NCBI GenBank assembly: GCA_022340285.1
Contig: JAJDOG010000038.1
Span: 1 to 52,451 of the forward strand
Origin: Betaproteobacteria bacterium
Lineage (GTDB): Bacteria > Pseudomonadota > Gammaproteobacteria > Burkholderiales > SG8-39
DNA length: 52,451 nt
Direction of reading: 5' to 3'
Below are positions 17,320 through 26,573 of the stretch, one piece after another. The position numbers and the translations under genes were made by a program. The notes beneath the pieces were generated by a model that saw only the letters and a program-made list of their open reading frames with translations, had not been told where the DNA came from and did not search any database. Every line of letters starts with the position of its first letter. Positions within the stretch are counted from its first letter, which is position 1.

Positions 17320-17970
17320 CTACGATTCGGCGGCAAGGACCGAATCGGCGACGAGGTCACGCCGGAAGTCGCGTCGCACATCCTGCCAGCGAAACCGCAC
17401 CGAGTTCCTGACGAACTTCTCGTCGAGGAGCTTGAACTCCTCGACGACCGGCGCCCAGCGCACCAACGCGCCCGGGCTCTCGGAGAACGGCGAATCATCG
17501 TCCCGCACCGAGGCCCAGACACAGTCGCGCACGCGCTCGCGCACGTCATTCGCCAACTGTGGATAGTCCGGACCGGCTTCGCTGGGCGCTCCGGTGGCGG
17601 CGAGGACGGCATCGACGGCCGAATTCATCAAACCTGCGATTTCAGGCTGCACAGCTGCCGTGCGCTGGGCAATCAGACCGCCGGCGTAGATCGAAAGATC
17701 GGAAAGGCACGCAAGCCAGATCGGCCACTTGGCGATGTTGATCGACACCACGAACGTTTCGTTGTCGAAGAGCTCCGGAAACTGCGAGCCCGCGCGCGCT
17801 CGGAGATAGCCGTAGAGCGTGGTTTGCGCGACGAAGCTCGCGCGCGAGTCGAGGAACCGCTGAAGCTCCGCCCGGCTGGTGATCGGCTTGCCGCGAATGC
17901 GCACGGCCGCCGCGACGTGATCCCGCAACATGCGCAAGGAATCCGCCGAAACGAGCCGGGCCAGCCACAT
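17320..17970 (-). CDS. Conserved hypothetical protein next to the symporter genes
   Basis: A 216-residue soluble, mostly helical protein that I cannot assign. Recognisable blocks are RAELQRFLDSRASFVAQTTL, NIAKWPIWLACLSDLSIYAG and ALVRWAPVVEEFKLLDEKFV. I start it at the Met of MWLARLVSADSLRML (17970); in-frame Met codons at 18003 and 17934 are alternatives and none has a good ribosome-binding site. It is divergent from the symporter small subunit and may share regulation with it. Confidence 0.6.
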   Translation of the reverse strand: MWLARLVSADSLRMLRDHVAAAVRIRGKPITSRAELQRFLDSRASFVAQTTLYGYLRARAGSQFPELFDNETFVVSINIAKWPIWLACLSDLSIYAGGLIAQRTAAVQPEIAGLMNSAVDAVLAATGAPSEAGPDYPQLANDVRERVRDCVWASVRDDDSPFSESPGALVRWAPVVEEFKLLDEKFVRNSVRFRWQDVRRDFRRDLVADSVLAAES

Positions 17971-18158
17971 TCTGGTCAAGTTTTCGCCCCTAGACACTCG
18001 CATTGGGAAATGGGCTAGAATCCCGGAGCCTCGGGGCGTGACCGGGGCGCGACCGGGGCGCGACACACAAAAGGGGTTTCGTGGTCTCGCACCAGGTTCA
18101 AGAATAAAGATCGGGCCCGTCAGGACGCCAAGAAATACGCACAAGAGGAGGGTAGCAC

Positions 18159-18422
18159 ATGAGCACAGCCAGTTCCCAACAGGTAGTCCATTGGCAGCGT
18201 ACCAAGCGGCTGATGATCATTCACCTGGTCATCTGGTTCATCTTCTCGTTCGTCATTCACTGGTTCGCAGCAGACACCAACAAGATCTCGTTCATGCATT
18301 TCCCCCTTGGCTACTACATGGCCGCGCAGGGGTCTCTGATCGTGTTCGTGGTCCAGCTCTTCTTCTTCAGCAAGCAGCAGGACAAGATCGACCGCGAATG
18401 CGGCATGGCCGAAGCGGAATAA
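18159..18422 (+). CDS. Sodium:solute symporter small subunit (DUF4212)
   Basis: An 87-residue protein with two membrane helices (about 19-38 and 50-70), a HFPLGYYMAAQGSLIVFVVQ block and a cytoplasmic end (SKQQDKIDREC) typical of the small subunit that accompanies VC_2705-type symporters. GAGGAGGGTAGCAC precedes the ATG. It is 13 bases before the large subunit, so the two are co-translated. Confidence 0.9.
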   Translation: MSTASSQQVVHWQRTKRLMIIHLVIWFIFSFVIHWFAADTNKISFMHFPLGYYMAAQGSLIVFVVQLFFFSKQQDKIDRECGMAEAE

Positions 18423-18435
18423 GGGGGAGATCGCC

Positions 18436-20262
18436 ATGAGTACAAGAATGACGGGTTCTTTCATCGACAACCTGCCGAAGATCTACGGGATCTATACCGG
18501 TGGGTTCATCGCATTCATCCTGCTGATGGCCCTGGGCGAGCACTGGGGCATGAGCGAGGACGCGATCGGCATCGCGTTCGTCGCGTTCACGGTGGTCATC
18601 TACGCCGTGATCGGATGGCTGTCGCGCACCATGCAGGTCGACGCCTATTACGTCGCCGGCCGCCAGGTGCCTGCCGTCTTCAACGGGATGGCCACCGCCG
18701 CAGACTGGATGTCGGGCGCCTCGTTCGTCGCGATGGCGGGCGGCATCTACATGGGTGGTTTCCCCTACCTCGCGTTCGTCGTCGGCTGGACCGGCGGTTA
18801 CGTGCTGGTGGCGGTGCTGATGGCGCCTTACCTGCGCAAGTTCGGCTGCTACACCGTGCCGGACTTCATTGGCACGCGCTACGGCGGCAACCTCGCGCGC
18901 TTCTGCGCCGTGGTCGTTCTGGTCGTCGCGTCGTTCACCTACGTGACGGCGCAGATCAACGCGACGGGAACGATTGCGTCGAAGGTGCTGCAGATTCCGT
19001 TCGGGGTCGGCGTCTGGATCGCCCTCGTCGCGATTCTGCTCTGCTCGATGCTCGGCGGCATGCGCGCGGTGACCTGGACGCAGGTGGCCCAGTACATCGT
19101 GCTGATCATCGCGTACCTGGTTCCGGTGATCTGGATGTCCAACAAGCAGGGTTTCGGCGTAATTCCCCAACTCGTCTACGGCGACGCCCTGGCGAGGATC
19201 GCGGAAATCGAGCCGACGCTCGGGGTGGGCGTCCTGAAGCCCGAGAAAGCGATTCCGGGGCTGTCTGCCCTCACCGTCATGAACGCGGCGGCACCGAAGG
19301 GGCTGATCGGCAACATTCAGTTCGTCACGCTCGTGGCCTGCATGATGATGGGCACCGCGTCCCTGCCGCACATCCTGATGCGCTACTTCACCACACCGTC
19401 GGTGAAAGCGGCGCGTCAGTCGGTGGCATGGTCGCTGTTCTTCATCTTCCTGCTCTACTTCACGGCGCCGGCGCTGGCGACCTTCACCAAGTTGCAGGTG
19501 CTCGATCCCAATCTGGCGACCAGCATCATCGGGAAGCCGATCGAATCGGTGATGGCGCTGGATTGGGTGCAGAAGTGGCATAACGTCGGGTTCCTGAGCA
19601 TCGTCGACGCCAACAAGGACGGCATCCTGCAGGTCAACGAGTTCTTCATGCGCGGGGACATCGTCGTGCTGGCGACACCGGAGATCGCTGGCTTGCCGGC
19701 GGTGATCTCGGGCCTCGTTGCGGCGGGCGGTCTGGCGGCGGCGATGTCGACGGCGGACGGTCTGCTCCTGGCGATCGCCAACGCGCTCTCCCACGATCTC
19801 TATTACAAGATGATCGACCCGAAAGCCGACACCAGGCACCGGCTGATCGTCGCACGCGTGCTGCTCATCGCGATCGGCGCGGCGGGCTCGGCAGTGGCGT
19901 CCCTCAGGCTGACCGGAATCCTCGGTGCGGTCGCGTGGGCGTTCGACTTCGCCATGTCCGGCCTGTTCTTCCCGCTGGTGCTGGGTATTTGGTGGAAGCG
20001 CGCCAACCGGCCTGGGGCCATTGCGGGCATGGTCGTCGGCTTCTTGGCCGGCACCTGGTACCTCTACATGGTCCGGTGGGGCGGGATGACGCCTTGGTAC
20101 GGCATCGACCACCTGCGCTTCGGCATCATCGGGGCCGGCGCGAGCGTGATCGCCATGGTCGCCGTGTCGCTCATGACCAAGGAGCCGGACGCGGAGACGC
20201 AGGCGATGGTGGACGAGATCCGCATCCCGAGAGGCGAGACCTACCTCAGCGCGACGCACTAG
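18436..20262 (+). CDS. Sodium:solute symporter large subunit (ActP/VC_2705-like) with EF-hand loop
   Basis: A 608-residue SSS-family carrier of the kind found in acetate and other small monocarboxylate uptake (ActP, MctP and the two-subunit VC_2705 type). It has about 13 helices and the family segment DWMSGASFVAMAGGIYMGGF. A hydrophilic insert holds a perfect EF-hand loop, D391-A-N-K-D-G-I-L-Q-V-N-E402 (19606-19641), implying calcium binding. The substrate is inferred from family and neighbours only. GGGGGAGATCGCC lies before the ATG, and a strong terminator follows. Confidence 0.92.
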   Translation: MSTRMTGSFIDNLPKIYGIYTGGFIAFILLMALGEHWGMSEDAIGIAFVAFTVVIYAVIGWLSRTMQVDAYYVAGRQVPAVFNGMATAADWMSGASFVAMAGGIYMGGFPYLAFVVGWTGGYVLVAVLMAPYLRKFGCYTVPDFIGTRYGGNLARFCAVVVLVVASFTYVTAQINATGTIASKVLQIPFGVGVWIALVAILLCSMLGGMRAVTWTQVAQYIVLIIAYLVPVIWMSNKQGFGVIPQLVYGDALARIAEIEPTLGVGVLKPEKAIPGLSALTVMNAAAPKGLIGNIQFVTLVACMMMGTASLPHILMRYFTTPSVKAARQSVAWSLFFIFLLYFTAPALATFTKLQVLDPNLATSIIGKPIESVMALDWVQKWHNVGFLSIVDANKDGILQVNEFFMRGDIVVLATPEIAGLPAVISGLVAAGGLAAAMSTADGLLLAIANALSHDLYYKMIDPKADTRHRLIVARVLLIAIGAAGSAVASLRLTGILGAVAWAFDFAMSGLFFPLVLGIWWKRANRPGAIAGMVVGFLAGTWYLYMVRWGGMTPWYGIDHLRFGIIGAGASVIAMVAVSLMTKEPDAETQAMVDEIRIPRGETYLSATH

Positions 20263-20282
20263 ACGCGTTGCCTGGAATCGAG

Positions 20283-20315
20283 CCGGGGCGAATAATATTC
20301 GCCCCGGTTTTTTTT
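20283..20315 (+). terminator. Rho-independent terminator after the symporter
   Basis: Perfect 11-bp stem CCGGGGCGAAT / ATTCGCCCCGG with loop AAT and eight Ts. Confidence 0.95.
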
Positions 20316-20378
20316 CCGGCTCGGCCCACGTAATGGCTTTCCCGCCAGTTGCCCAAGAATCGATTGCCGCGTCAATCG

Positions 20379-20446
20379 GGGGATCTACAAGGGGCTTGCC
20401 CCTTGTTCGTTCGGGGATATACAAGGGGGAGTTCCCCCTTGTTCGT
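20379..20446. repeat. Two tandem 34-bp hairpin repeats (R3)
   Basis: Unit 1 has the hairpin ACAAGGGGC-TT-GCCCCTTGT (20387-20406); unit 2 has ACAAGGGGGA-GT-TCCCCCTTGT (20421-20442). Both start GGGGAT-TA and end TTCGT. The stems differ but remain complementary. A weaker CCTCC/GGAGG hairpin follows at 20450-20465. Confidence 0.75.
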
Positions 20447-20524
20447 GCGACCTCCTTTGGGGGAGGAAGCACGAGCACCGGCGATATTTTCGAGACGAAT
20501 TTCTAGAGAAGCTCAGGATTTCGC

Positions 20525-20881
20525 ATGACCGAAGCATTTCCGCTTTGGGTGATCATCATCGATTACGTCCTCGGCATGGTCATGTGGACGCTGATCGGGC
20601 GCTTCGGCATGGGCATCTTCCTGCCCGAGAACAGCAATTTCTTCTTCATGCGCTTCTTCGTGCGCGCCACAGATCCGCTCATCAAGGTCTTCAGGCCCAT
20701 CACCCCGGGGTTCCTCATCCAGCCCCTGGTGCCGCTCTACGTGGCGTGGTTCTTCTTCATGATCCGCTTCTATCTCATGCCGTGGCTGCTCGGGTACTCC
20801 GTGATGGGGATGCTGTCCTTCCCGCTGGAAAGCGAGATCGGTCGGGGCGCCGCGGACCTGGTGGGGAGGTTCCTCAAGTAG
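20525..20881 (+). CDS. Small integral membrane protein, weakly YggT-like
   Basis: A 118-residue protein with two or three membrane segments (about 6-28, 64-83 and 86-104). The central FFVRATDPLIKVFRPITPGF recalls the ATDP.L...R...P pattern of YggT proteins, but the match is weak. It has no clear catalytic residues. It lies between the symporter and the symporter-kinase genes, and an accessory role in that system is a guess. Confidence 0.75.
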   Translation: MTEAFPLWVIIIDYVLGMVMWTLIGRFGMGIFLPENSNFFFMRFFVRATDPLIKVFRPITPGFLIQPLVPLYVAWFFFMIRFYLMPWLLGYSVMGMLSFPLESEIGRGAADLVGRFLK

Positions 20882-20922
20882 GCTTGGGCGGAGCACAGGG
20901 GCCAGGGCCACCCGACCGACTG

Positions 20923-20951
20923 TTGACATACCTCGGGCCGGGCGCTTAGCT
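20923..20951 (+). promoter_or_regulatory. Predicted sigma-70 promoter of the symporter-kinase operon
   Basis: A consensus TTGACA (20923-20928) and a weak TTAGCT -10 (20946-20951) lie 17 bp apart, about 30 bases before the first small gene of the operon. Confidence 0.5.
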
Positions 20952-20982
20952 TAGGTTCGCAAGACGGCAAGAGGGGGCGCCG

Positions 20983-21186
20983 ATGGAAAGGCACGAGGGG
21001 AAAGGGCCGCGGCTGGTCGCGCTCTTCATGCTGGGCACGCTGCTCTTCAACTACCCGATTCTCGCCCTGTTCAACCAGCCGAGCCAGGTCTTCGGGATTC
21101 CGCTTCTGTACGCCTATATCTTCGCTGCGTGGGCGTTGCTCATCGCGTTGATGGCGCTCGTCGTCGAGCGCGGCAGGACGCCATGA
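20983..21186 (+). CDS. Small membrane protein at the head of the symporter-kinase operon
   Basis: A 67-residue protein with two predicted helices (about 10-30 and 38-60) and a charged, Arg-rich C-terminus. It resembles the short membrane proteins often found just before SSS-family carriers. GAGGGGGCGCCG precedes the ATG. It may help assemble the following sensor. Confidence 0.75.
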   Translation: MERHEGKGPRLVALFMLGTLLFNYPILALFNQPSQVFGIPLLYAYIFAAWALLIALMALVVERGRTP

Positions 21187-21241
21187 CGGGCGGCGGCGTC
21201 CGGGCGACGAGCCGCTAGCGAAGCCCGCCGCGGAGCCACCT

Positions 21242-24016
21242 ATGCTCCAAGAGTGGGTGATCGTCCTCACTTCGTTCGCCTACCTGGGGCTGCTGTTCGC
21301 GATCGCCTACTACGCCGACCAGCGCGCCGACCGCGGCCGCTCGATCATTGCGAGCCCGTATATCTACAGCCTGTCGCTCGCCGTGTACGCGACGGCATGG
21401 ACCTTCTACGGGAGCGTGGGACGGGCGGCGATCGACGGCGTGGGGTTCCTGCCGATCTACCTCGGGCCCACCCTCATGATCGCGCTATGGTGGGTCGTGA
21501 TGCGCAAGATCCTGCGCATCTCGAAGCAGAACCGGATCACCTCGCTCGCCGACTTCGTCGCCTCGCGTTACGGCAAGAGCGCGCTGCTCGGCGGCACCGT
21601 CACCATCATCGCGGTCATCGGCATCGTCCCGTACATCTCCCTGCAGCTCAAGGCCGTGTCGAACAGCTTCATCATCCTGCTGCACTACCCTGAGATCGTG
21701 ATGCCCGCCAGCGTCGGCGCCGTGCCGATTCTGCGGGATACGGCGCTGTGGGTGGCCCTTAGTCTTGCGCTCTTCACGATCCTGTTCGGCACGCGCCACC
21801 TCTACTCCGCCGAACATCACGAGGGCATGGTCGCGGCGATCGCCTTCGAGTCGCTGGTGAAGCTCCTCGCGTTCCTCGCCGTCGGGGTGTTCGTGACCTT
21901 CGGGGTCTACAACGGCTTCGGTGACGTGTTCTCGCGCGCGGCGGGCCAGCCGAAGCTCGAACCCCTGCTGACGCCGATCGAGGGCGTCGCGGGCGGCTAC
22001 GCGAGCTGGGTATGGCTCACCGTCCTCTCGATGCTTGCCATCATGTTCCTGCCGCGCCAGTTCCAGGTCACCGTGATCGAGAACACCGACGAGCGGCACC
22101 TGGACAAGGCGATCTGGCTGTTCCCGGTATACATGGTCGCGATCAACATCTTCGTGCTGCCGCTCGCGTTCGGCGGACGACTGCTCTTTCCAGCCGGGGG
22201 GGTGGACGCCGACACGTTTGTGCTCGCCATCCCGATGCTCGAACGGCAGGAGCTCCTCGCGTTGCTCGTCTTCATCGGGGGACTTTCGGCGGCGACCGGA
22301 ATGGTGATCGTCGAGACGATCGCGCTGTCCACCATGGTCTGCAACGACCTCGTGATGCCGGCGCTGCTGCGGATGCGCCGTCTCGCGCTTGCGCAGCGGC
22401 GCGACCTGACCGGACTCTTGCTCGGCATCCGACGCACAGCCATCGTCCTCATTCTGCTGCTCGGATATCTCTATTTCCGCCTGGCCGGCGAAGCGTACGC
22501 CCTGGTCTCGATCGGGCTGATCTCGTTCGCGGCGGTCGCGCAGTTCGCCCCGGCCGTGCTCGGCGGGATCTTCTGGAAAGGCGCTACGCGCCGGGGCGCG
22601 TTTTGCGGGCTCGTCACGGGATTCGCCGTGTGGTTCTATACCCTCCTGCTGCCGGCGCTTGCACGCTCCGACTGGGCGCCGCGCAGCCTGCTCGAGCATG
22701 GACCGTTCGGCATCGCGCTCCTGAAGCCGCTCGAGCTCTTCGGACTCGCGGGGCTGGACCAGATCACGCATGCGATGATCTGGAGCATGATCGGGAACGT
22801 GGGTGCCTACGTCCTCGTTTCACTCCTCGATACGCCGCGCGCGGAAGAACACCGCCAGGCGAGCTTGTTCGTGGACGTCTTCCGGCGCGTGGCCGGCGGG
22901 GCGCGACTGTGGCGCGGGACTGCCTCGGTACCGGATCTGTACAACGTCCTCGCGCGCTTCCTCGGGGCGGAGGCTGCCGAAGCGGCATTCGCCGGCTATG
23001 CGCGCGCGCGCGGCCGGAACTGGCCTGATCCGCAGCTCGAGGCCGACGCCGAGCTCGTGGACGCGGTGGAGACGCAGCTCGCCGGCGCAATCGGCGCCGC
23101 TTCGGCGCGGATCATGGTCGCGTCGGTGGTGAAGGAGGAGGCGCTCACGCTCCAGGAGGTGCGTACGATCCTCGACGAGGCTTCGCAGGTGATCGTCTAC
23201 AGTCACCGGCTCGAGCAGAAGTCGCGGGAGCTCGAGGAAGCCACGGCCGAGCTCAAGGCCGCCAACGAGCGGCTGAAGGAACTCGACCGGATGAAGGACG
23301 ACTTCATCTCGACGGTCACACACGAGCTGCGCACGCCGCTCACGTCGATCCGCGCCTTCGCCGAGATACTGCTCGACGACCCCGACATGTCGATTTCCGA
23401 CCGCAAGCGATTCCTCGGCATCATCGCACGCGAGACCGAGCGTCTGACGCGCATGATCAACCAGGTGCTCGACCTGGCGAAGATCGAGTCCGGCCAGGCC
23501 GAGTGGAACGTTTCGGAAGTGGACGTCGGGGAAGTGATCGGCGACGCGATCGCCACCACGAGCCAGCTCTTCAAGGAAAAGCGGGTTGCGCTAAGGACCG
23601 AATCGGCGCCTGAGATGCCGCCTGTGCGAGTGGATCGTGACCGCCTGCTGCAGGTCCTGCTCAACCTGCTTTCCAACGCCGTCAAGTTCTGCGACCGGCC
23701 CGATTCGAAAGTGGCGGTTGCCGCGCGGGTCGAGGACGGGCACCTGCGCGTGGATGTCACCGACAACGGCCCGGGCATCAGCCCGCAAGACCGGCTCACG
23801 ATTTTCGAGAAGTTCCGCCAGGTCGGCGATACCTTGACCGAGAAGCCGCAGGGAACGGGGCTCGGTTTGCCGATCAGCCGTCATATCATCGAACATTTCG
23901 GCGGCAGGCTCTGGGTCGAGAGCGAGCCGGGCCGCGGTTCCACATTCTCTTTCACGCTGCCGTTGCGACCTGGGGGCACCGGGCACCCGAGCCCCGTTCT
24001 CGCTGCGGCGAAATGA
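21242..24016 (+). CDS. Symporter-histidine kinase fusion sensor (CrbS/MxtR-like)
   Basis: A 924-residue protein. Residues 1 to about 545 are an SSS-type transporter domain with about 13 helices; about 545-640 is a linker of the kind called STAC; a coiled coil (about 650-685) leads to HisKA with phosphoacceptor H694 (VTHELRTPLTSIRAF); the ATPase domain has the N box near N812 (LLNLLSNAVKFC), DNGPGIS and GTGLGLPIS. CrbS-type kinases control acetate use genes. Unlike Vibrio CrbS it has no attached receiver; the next gene supplies one. The stop overlaps an in-frame ATG of that gene. Confidence 0.93.
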   Translation: MLQEWVIVLTSFAYLGLLFAIAYYADQRADRGRSIIASPYIYSLSLAVYATAWTFYGSVGRAAIDGVGFLPIYLGPTLMIALWWVVMRKILRISKQNRITSLADFVASRYGKSALLGGTVTIIAVIGIVPYISLQLKAVSNSFIILLHYPEIVMPASVGAVPILRDTALWVALSLALFTILFGTRHLYSAEHHEGMVAAIAFESLVKLLAFLAVGVFVTFGVYNGFGDVFSRAAGQPKLEPLLTPIEGVAGGYASWVWLTVLSMLAIMFLPRQFQVTVIENTDERHLDKAIWLFPVYMVAINIFVLPLAFGGRLLFPAGGVDADTFVLAIPMLERQELLALLVFIGGLSAATGMVIVETIALSTMVCNDLVMPALLRMRRLALAQRRDLTGLLLGIRRTAIVLILLLGYLYFRLAGEAYALVSIGLISFAAVAQFAPAVLGGIFWKGATRRGAFCGLVTGFAVWFYTLLLPALARSDWAPRSLLEHGPFGIALLKPLELFGLAGLDQITHAMIWSMIGNVGAYVLVSLLDTPRAEEHRQASLFVDVFRRVAGGARLWRGTASVPDLYNVLARFLGAEAAEAAFAGYARARGRNWPDPQLEADAELVDAVETQLAGAIGAASARIMVASVVKEEALTLQEVRTILDEASQVIVYSHRLEQKSRELEEATAELKAANERLKELDRMKDDFISTVTHELRTPLTSIRAFAEILLDDPDMSISDRKRFLGIIARETERLTRMINQVLDLAKIESGQAEWNVSEVDVGEVIGDAIATTSQLFKEKRVALRTESAPEMPPVRVDRDRLLQVLLNLLSNAVKFCDRPDSKVAVAARVEDGHLRVDVTDNGPGISPQDRLTIFEKFRQVGDTLTEKPQGTGLGLPISRHIIEHFGGRLWVESEPGRGSTFSFTLPLRPGGTGHPSPVLAAAK

Positions 24017-24027
24017 GAGGTTCGCCC

Positions 24028-24402
24028 ATGGCTCAAAAGATCCTGATAGCCGACGACGAACCGAACATCGTGCTCTCGCTCGAGTTCCTGATGAAGCGGG
24101 AAGGGTACGAGGTTCGCGTCGCGGAGAACGGCGACGATGCGCTCGCGCAAGTGGCGGAGTTCACGCCCGATCTCGTCCTGCTCGACATCATGCTTCCGCG
24201 CCGCAACGGCTTCGAGGTCTGCCAGCAGATCCGCAGCAGCCCCCAATGGCGAGACATGAAGGTGGTCATGCTCACCGCCAAGGGGCGCGACACGGAGATG
24301 CAGAAGGGCCTCGCGCTCGGCGCGGACGCCTACATCACGAAGCCCTTTGCGACGAAGGAGCTCGTCGCGCGGGTGAAAGAATTGCTCGACGGGAAGAGAT
24401 GA
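24028..24402 (+). CDS. Single-domain response regulator (CheY-like receiver)
   Basis: A 124-residue receiver with no output domain: D9-D10 pocket (IADDEP), phosphoacceptor D53 (LVLLDIMLP), T of MLTAKGRD and K of ITKPFAT. I use the ATG at 24028, which has GAGAGG seven bases upstream and begins exactly at the domain; the ATG at 24013 overlaps the kinase stop and adds five residues. It probably receives phosphate from the preceding kinase. Its ATGA overlap with the following gene ties it to the kinase-exonuclease fusion. Confidence 0.9.
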   Translation: MAQKILIADDEPNIVLSLEFLMKREGYEVRVAENGDDALAQVAEFTPDLVLLDIMLPRRNGFEVCQQIRSSPQWRDMKVVMLTAKGRDTEMQKGLALGADAYITKPFATKELVARVKELLDGKR

Positions 24403-26564
24403 GCGACGGAGCGAGCCTCGCCATCGCGTTCGCGATCACGCTCGGAATCGCCGCCGTAGTGGGCGGCCTCGCGGGCGGGGTCGTCTGGTCCGGACTCGGG
24501 CCGGAGGAGCGGGCCGCAGCGATAGAGATGCTGGCACCGCGCACGGGGCTGCTCATATTCGTCGGCCTCCTGGGAATCGGCGTGATCAGCGTCGCGCTGC
24601 AGCCCGCGATTCGGTCCCATTTCAACGAGGCACGGCGACTCGCCGAAGAGGCGCGCATCATGCTGGCCGCGAATCCGGACTACCGCATCGAGCCCCGAGG
24701 GACGAGCGGGATGCGCCAGCTCGGCGAGGCGCTGAACGAGTTCGGCGGGCGCGTGCGCGAGCTGCGCGCGGAAGTCGATGTCAAGATTGCTCACGCCAAG
24801 GCCTCAGTCGAGGAGGAACGCAACCGGCTCGCCGCGCTGATGTCAGAGCTCACGCAGGGCGTGCTGGTCTGCAACCGCGAAGGCCGGATCCTGCTTTACA
24901 ACGAGCGCGCGCGACACCTCTTCGCAGGTGGCGAGCCGGGAATCGCAACGCTGGTCGGATTGGGTCGATCGATATTTGCGGTGATCGACCGCAATCTCGT
25001 GGGACACGGACTCGACGCGGTGGCGCAACGACTGGCTCAGGGCGACGCGCACCCGGTGGCGCATTTCCTCACCACGACACAAGGTGGGCAACTGCTGCGT
25101 GTTCATATGGCTCCGGTCCGCGGCCTCCTTCAGCCAGGCGGCGAGGAGACGACCGAGCAGCCGGAAGTCACCGGTTTCGTCCTCACGCTGGACGACGTGA
25201 CCCGGACCTTCGAGGACGATACGCGCCGTGACCGCGTGCTCCACTCGCTCACGGAGGGCAGCCGCGCTCCGCTGGCCAACATCCGAGCGGCTGCGGAAAG
25301 CCTGCTCGACTACGGCGACATGGACGACGCACAGCGCGCCAGATTTCTCGGCGTGATCGCCGAAGAATCGAGAGCGCTCTCGGCACGGCTGGACCGCACG
25401 ATGCACGACCACGCCGACTCGCTCAAGACGCGCTGGCCACTGGAGAACGTTCTCGGCGCCGACTTGATCGGTGCTGCACAGCGCCGGATCGAGACACGGG
25501 TCGGCATCTCCGCCAAGCTCGACGACGTGGACGCTGCGCTTCGCCTGGAGGCAGACAGCTACTCGCTCACGCAGGCGCTGGCTTACCTCGCCGGTCGCCT
25601 GAAAGAGGCGCTCGGTGTGCGAGAGGTGCGGATGCGGCTCGGCCGGTCCGGGCGAAACGCCGAGCTCGACCTGATGTGGCGCGGCATGCCGATTTCCGGG
25701 AGCGTGCTCCAGACGTGGGAGGAAGAGCCGATGCGCGCCGGAGGCGAGGAAAGCCCGCTGTCCGTCAAGGATGTGGTCGAGCGGCACGCAGGCGAGGTGT
25801 GGCACCAGACCGACCCGACTGCCCAGTCCGCGTATTTTCGACTCTTGATCCCTGCAGCGACTGCCGCCGTTCCTGCGCGTCGGGAGGCCCCGGCTACCAG
25901 TAGCCGCCCGGAGTACTACGACTTCGATCTGTTCCACCAGCCCGGGCAGTCGGCGGATGTGGACGCACGACTGCTGTCCGAGCTTGCCTACACCGTATTC
26001 GATACCGAAACGACCGGACTCGAACCCTCGGCCGGCGACGAGATCATCTCGATCGGGGCTGTTCGCATCGTGAACGGGCGGCTGCTCCGCCACGAGGTGT
26101 TCGAACAGCTGATCGATCCGCGCCGGCCGATCAAGTCGGCGTCGACTGCCATTCACGGAATCACGCCAGAAATGCTCAACGGTCAGCCTTCGATCGATCG
26201 CGTTCTGCCGGTCTTTCGGGAGTTCACCGAGGATACGGTGCTCGTGGCGCACAACGCCGCCTTCGACATGCGGTTTCTGCAGCTCAAGGAGGAGGCGACC
26301 GGCGTGCGATTCACTCAGCCGGTGCTCGACACGCTGCTGCTCTCCGAGGTGCTGCACGCGAACCAGGAGCTGCACCGGCTCGAGGCGATCGCCGAGCGGC
26401 TTGGTATCAATGTCGTTGGACGGCACACGGCGCTCGGGGACGCGATCGTCACGGCAGAGGTCTTGCTCAAGATGTTGCCGCTGCTCGCCGAGCGGGGCAT
26501 CCGCACGCTCGGCGAGGCGCGCGAGGCGTCGAAGCGGACTTACTATGCCAGCGTCAAGTACTAG
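24399..26564 (+). CDS. Membrane PAS/degenerate-kinase protein fused to a DEDDh 3'-5' exonuclease
   Basis: A 721-residue protein. Two membrane helices (about 7-29 and 50-68), a HAMP-like and coiled-coil region (70-145), a PAS-like domain (about 145-270), a dimerisation-phosphoacceptor region whose motif reads E286-G-S-R-A-P-L in place of H-E-L-R-T-P-L, and a degenerate ATPase region. The C-terminus (about 525-705) is a complete DnaQ-type exonuclease: D535 and E537 (FDTETTG), D623 (HNAAFDMRF), H676 and D681 (RHTALGDA). The kinase half thus cannot autophosphorylate on the usual His, while the nuclease looks active. It overlaps the receiver gene by ATGA and is nine bases from the DUF294 gene. Confidence 0.9.
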   Translation: MSDGASLAIAFAITLGIAAVVGGLAGGVVWSGLGPEERAAAIEMLAPRTGLLIFVGLLGIGVISVALQPAIRSHFNEARRLAEEARIMLAANPDYRIEPRGTSGMRQLGEALNEFGGRVRELRAEVDVKIAHAKASVEEERNRLAALMSELTQGVLVCNREGRILLYNERARHLFAGGEPGIATLVGLGRSIFAVIDRNLVGHGLDAVAQRLAQGDAHPVAHFLTTTQGGQLLRVHMAPVRGLLQPGGEETTEQPEVTGFVLTLDDVTRTFEDDTRRDRVLHSLTEGSRAPLANIRAAAESLLDYGDMDDAQRARFLGVIAEESRALSARLDRTMHDHADSLKTRWPLENVLGADLIGAAQRRIETRVGISAKLDDVDAALRLEADSYSLTQALAYLAGRLKEALGVREVRMRLGRSGRNAELDLMWRGMPISGSVLQTWEEEPMRAGGEESPLSVKDVVERHAGEVWHQTDPTAQSAYFRLLIPAATAAVPARREAPATSSRPEYYDFDLFHQPGQSADVDARLLSELAYTVFDTETTGLEPSAGDEIISIGAVRIVNGRLLRHEVFEQLIDPRRPIKSASTAIHGITPEMLNGQPSIDRVLPVFREFTEDTVLVAHNAAFDMRFLQLKEEATGVRFTQPVLDTLLLSEVLHANQELHRLEAIAERLGINVVGRHTALGDAIVTAEVLLKMLPLLAERGIRTLGEAREASKRTYYASVKY

Positions 26565-26573
26565 GCCGCTGCA

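Noticed and set aside
18367..20478. 703-residue frame opposite the symporter
   Set aside because: Low-complexity His/Arg/Asp-rich shadow of a real membrane-protein gene, crossing a terminator.
21485..22771. 428-residue frame opposite the symporter-kinase gene
   Set aside because: Same kind of antisense shadow, with biased composition and no domain.
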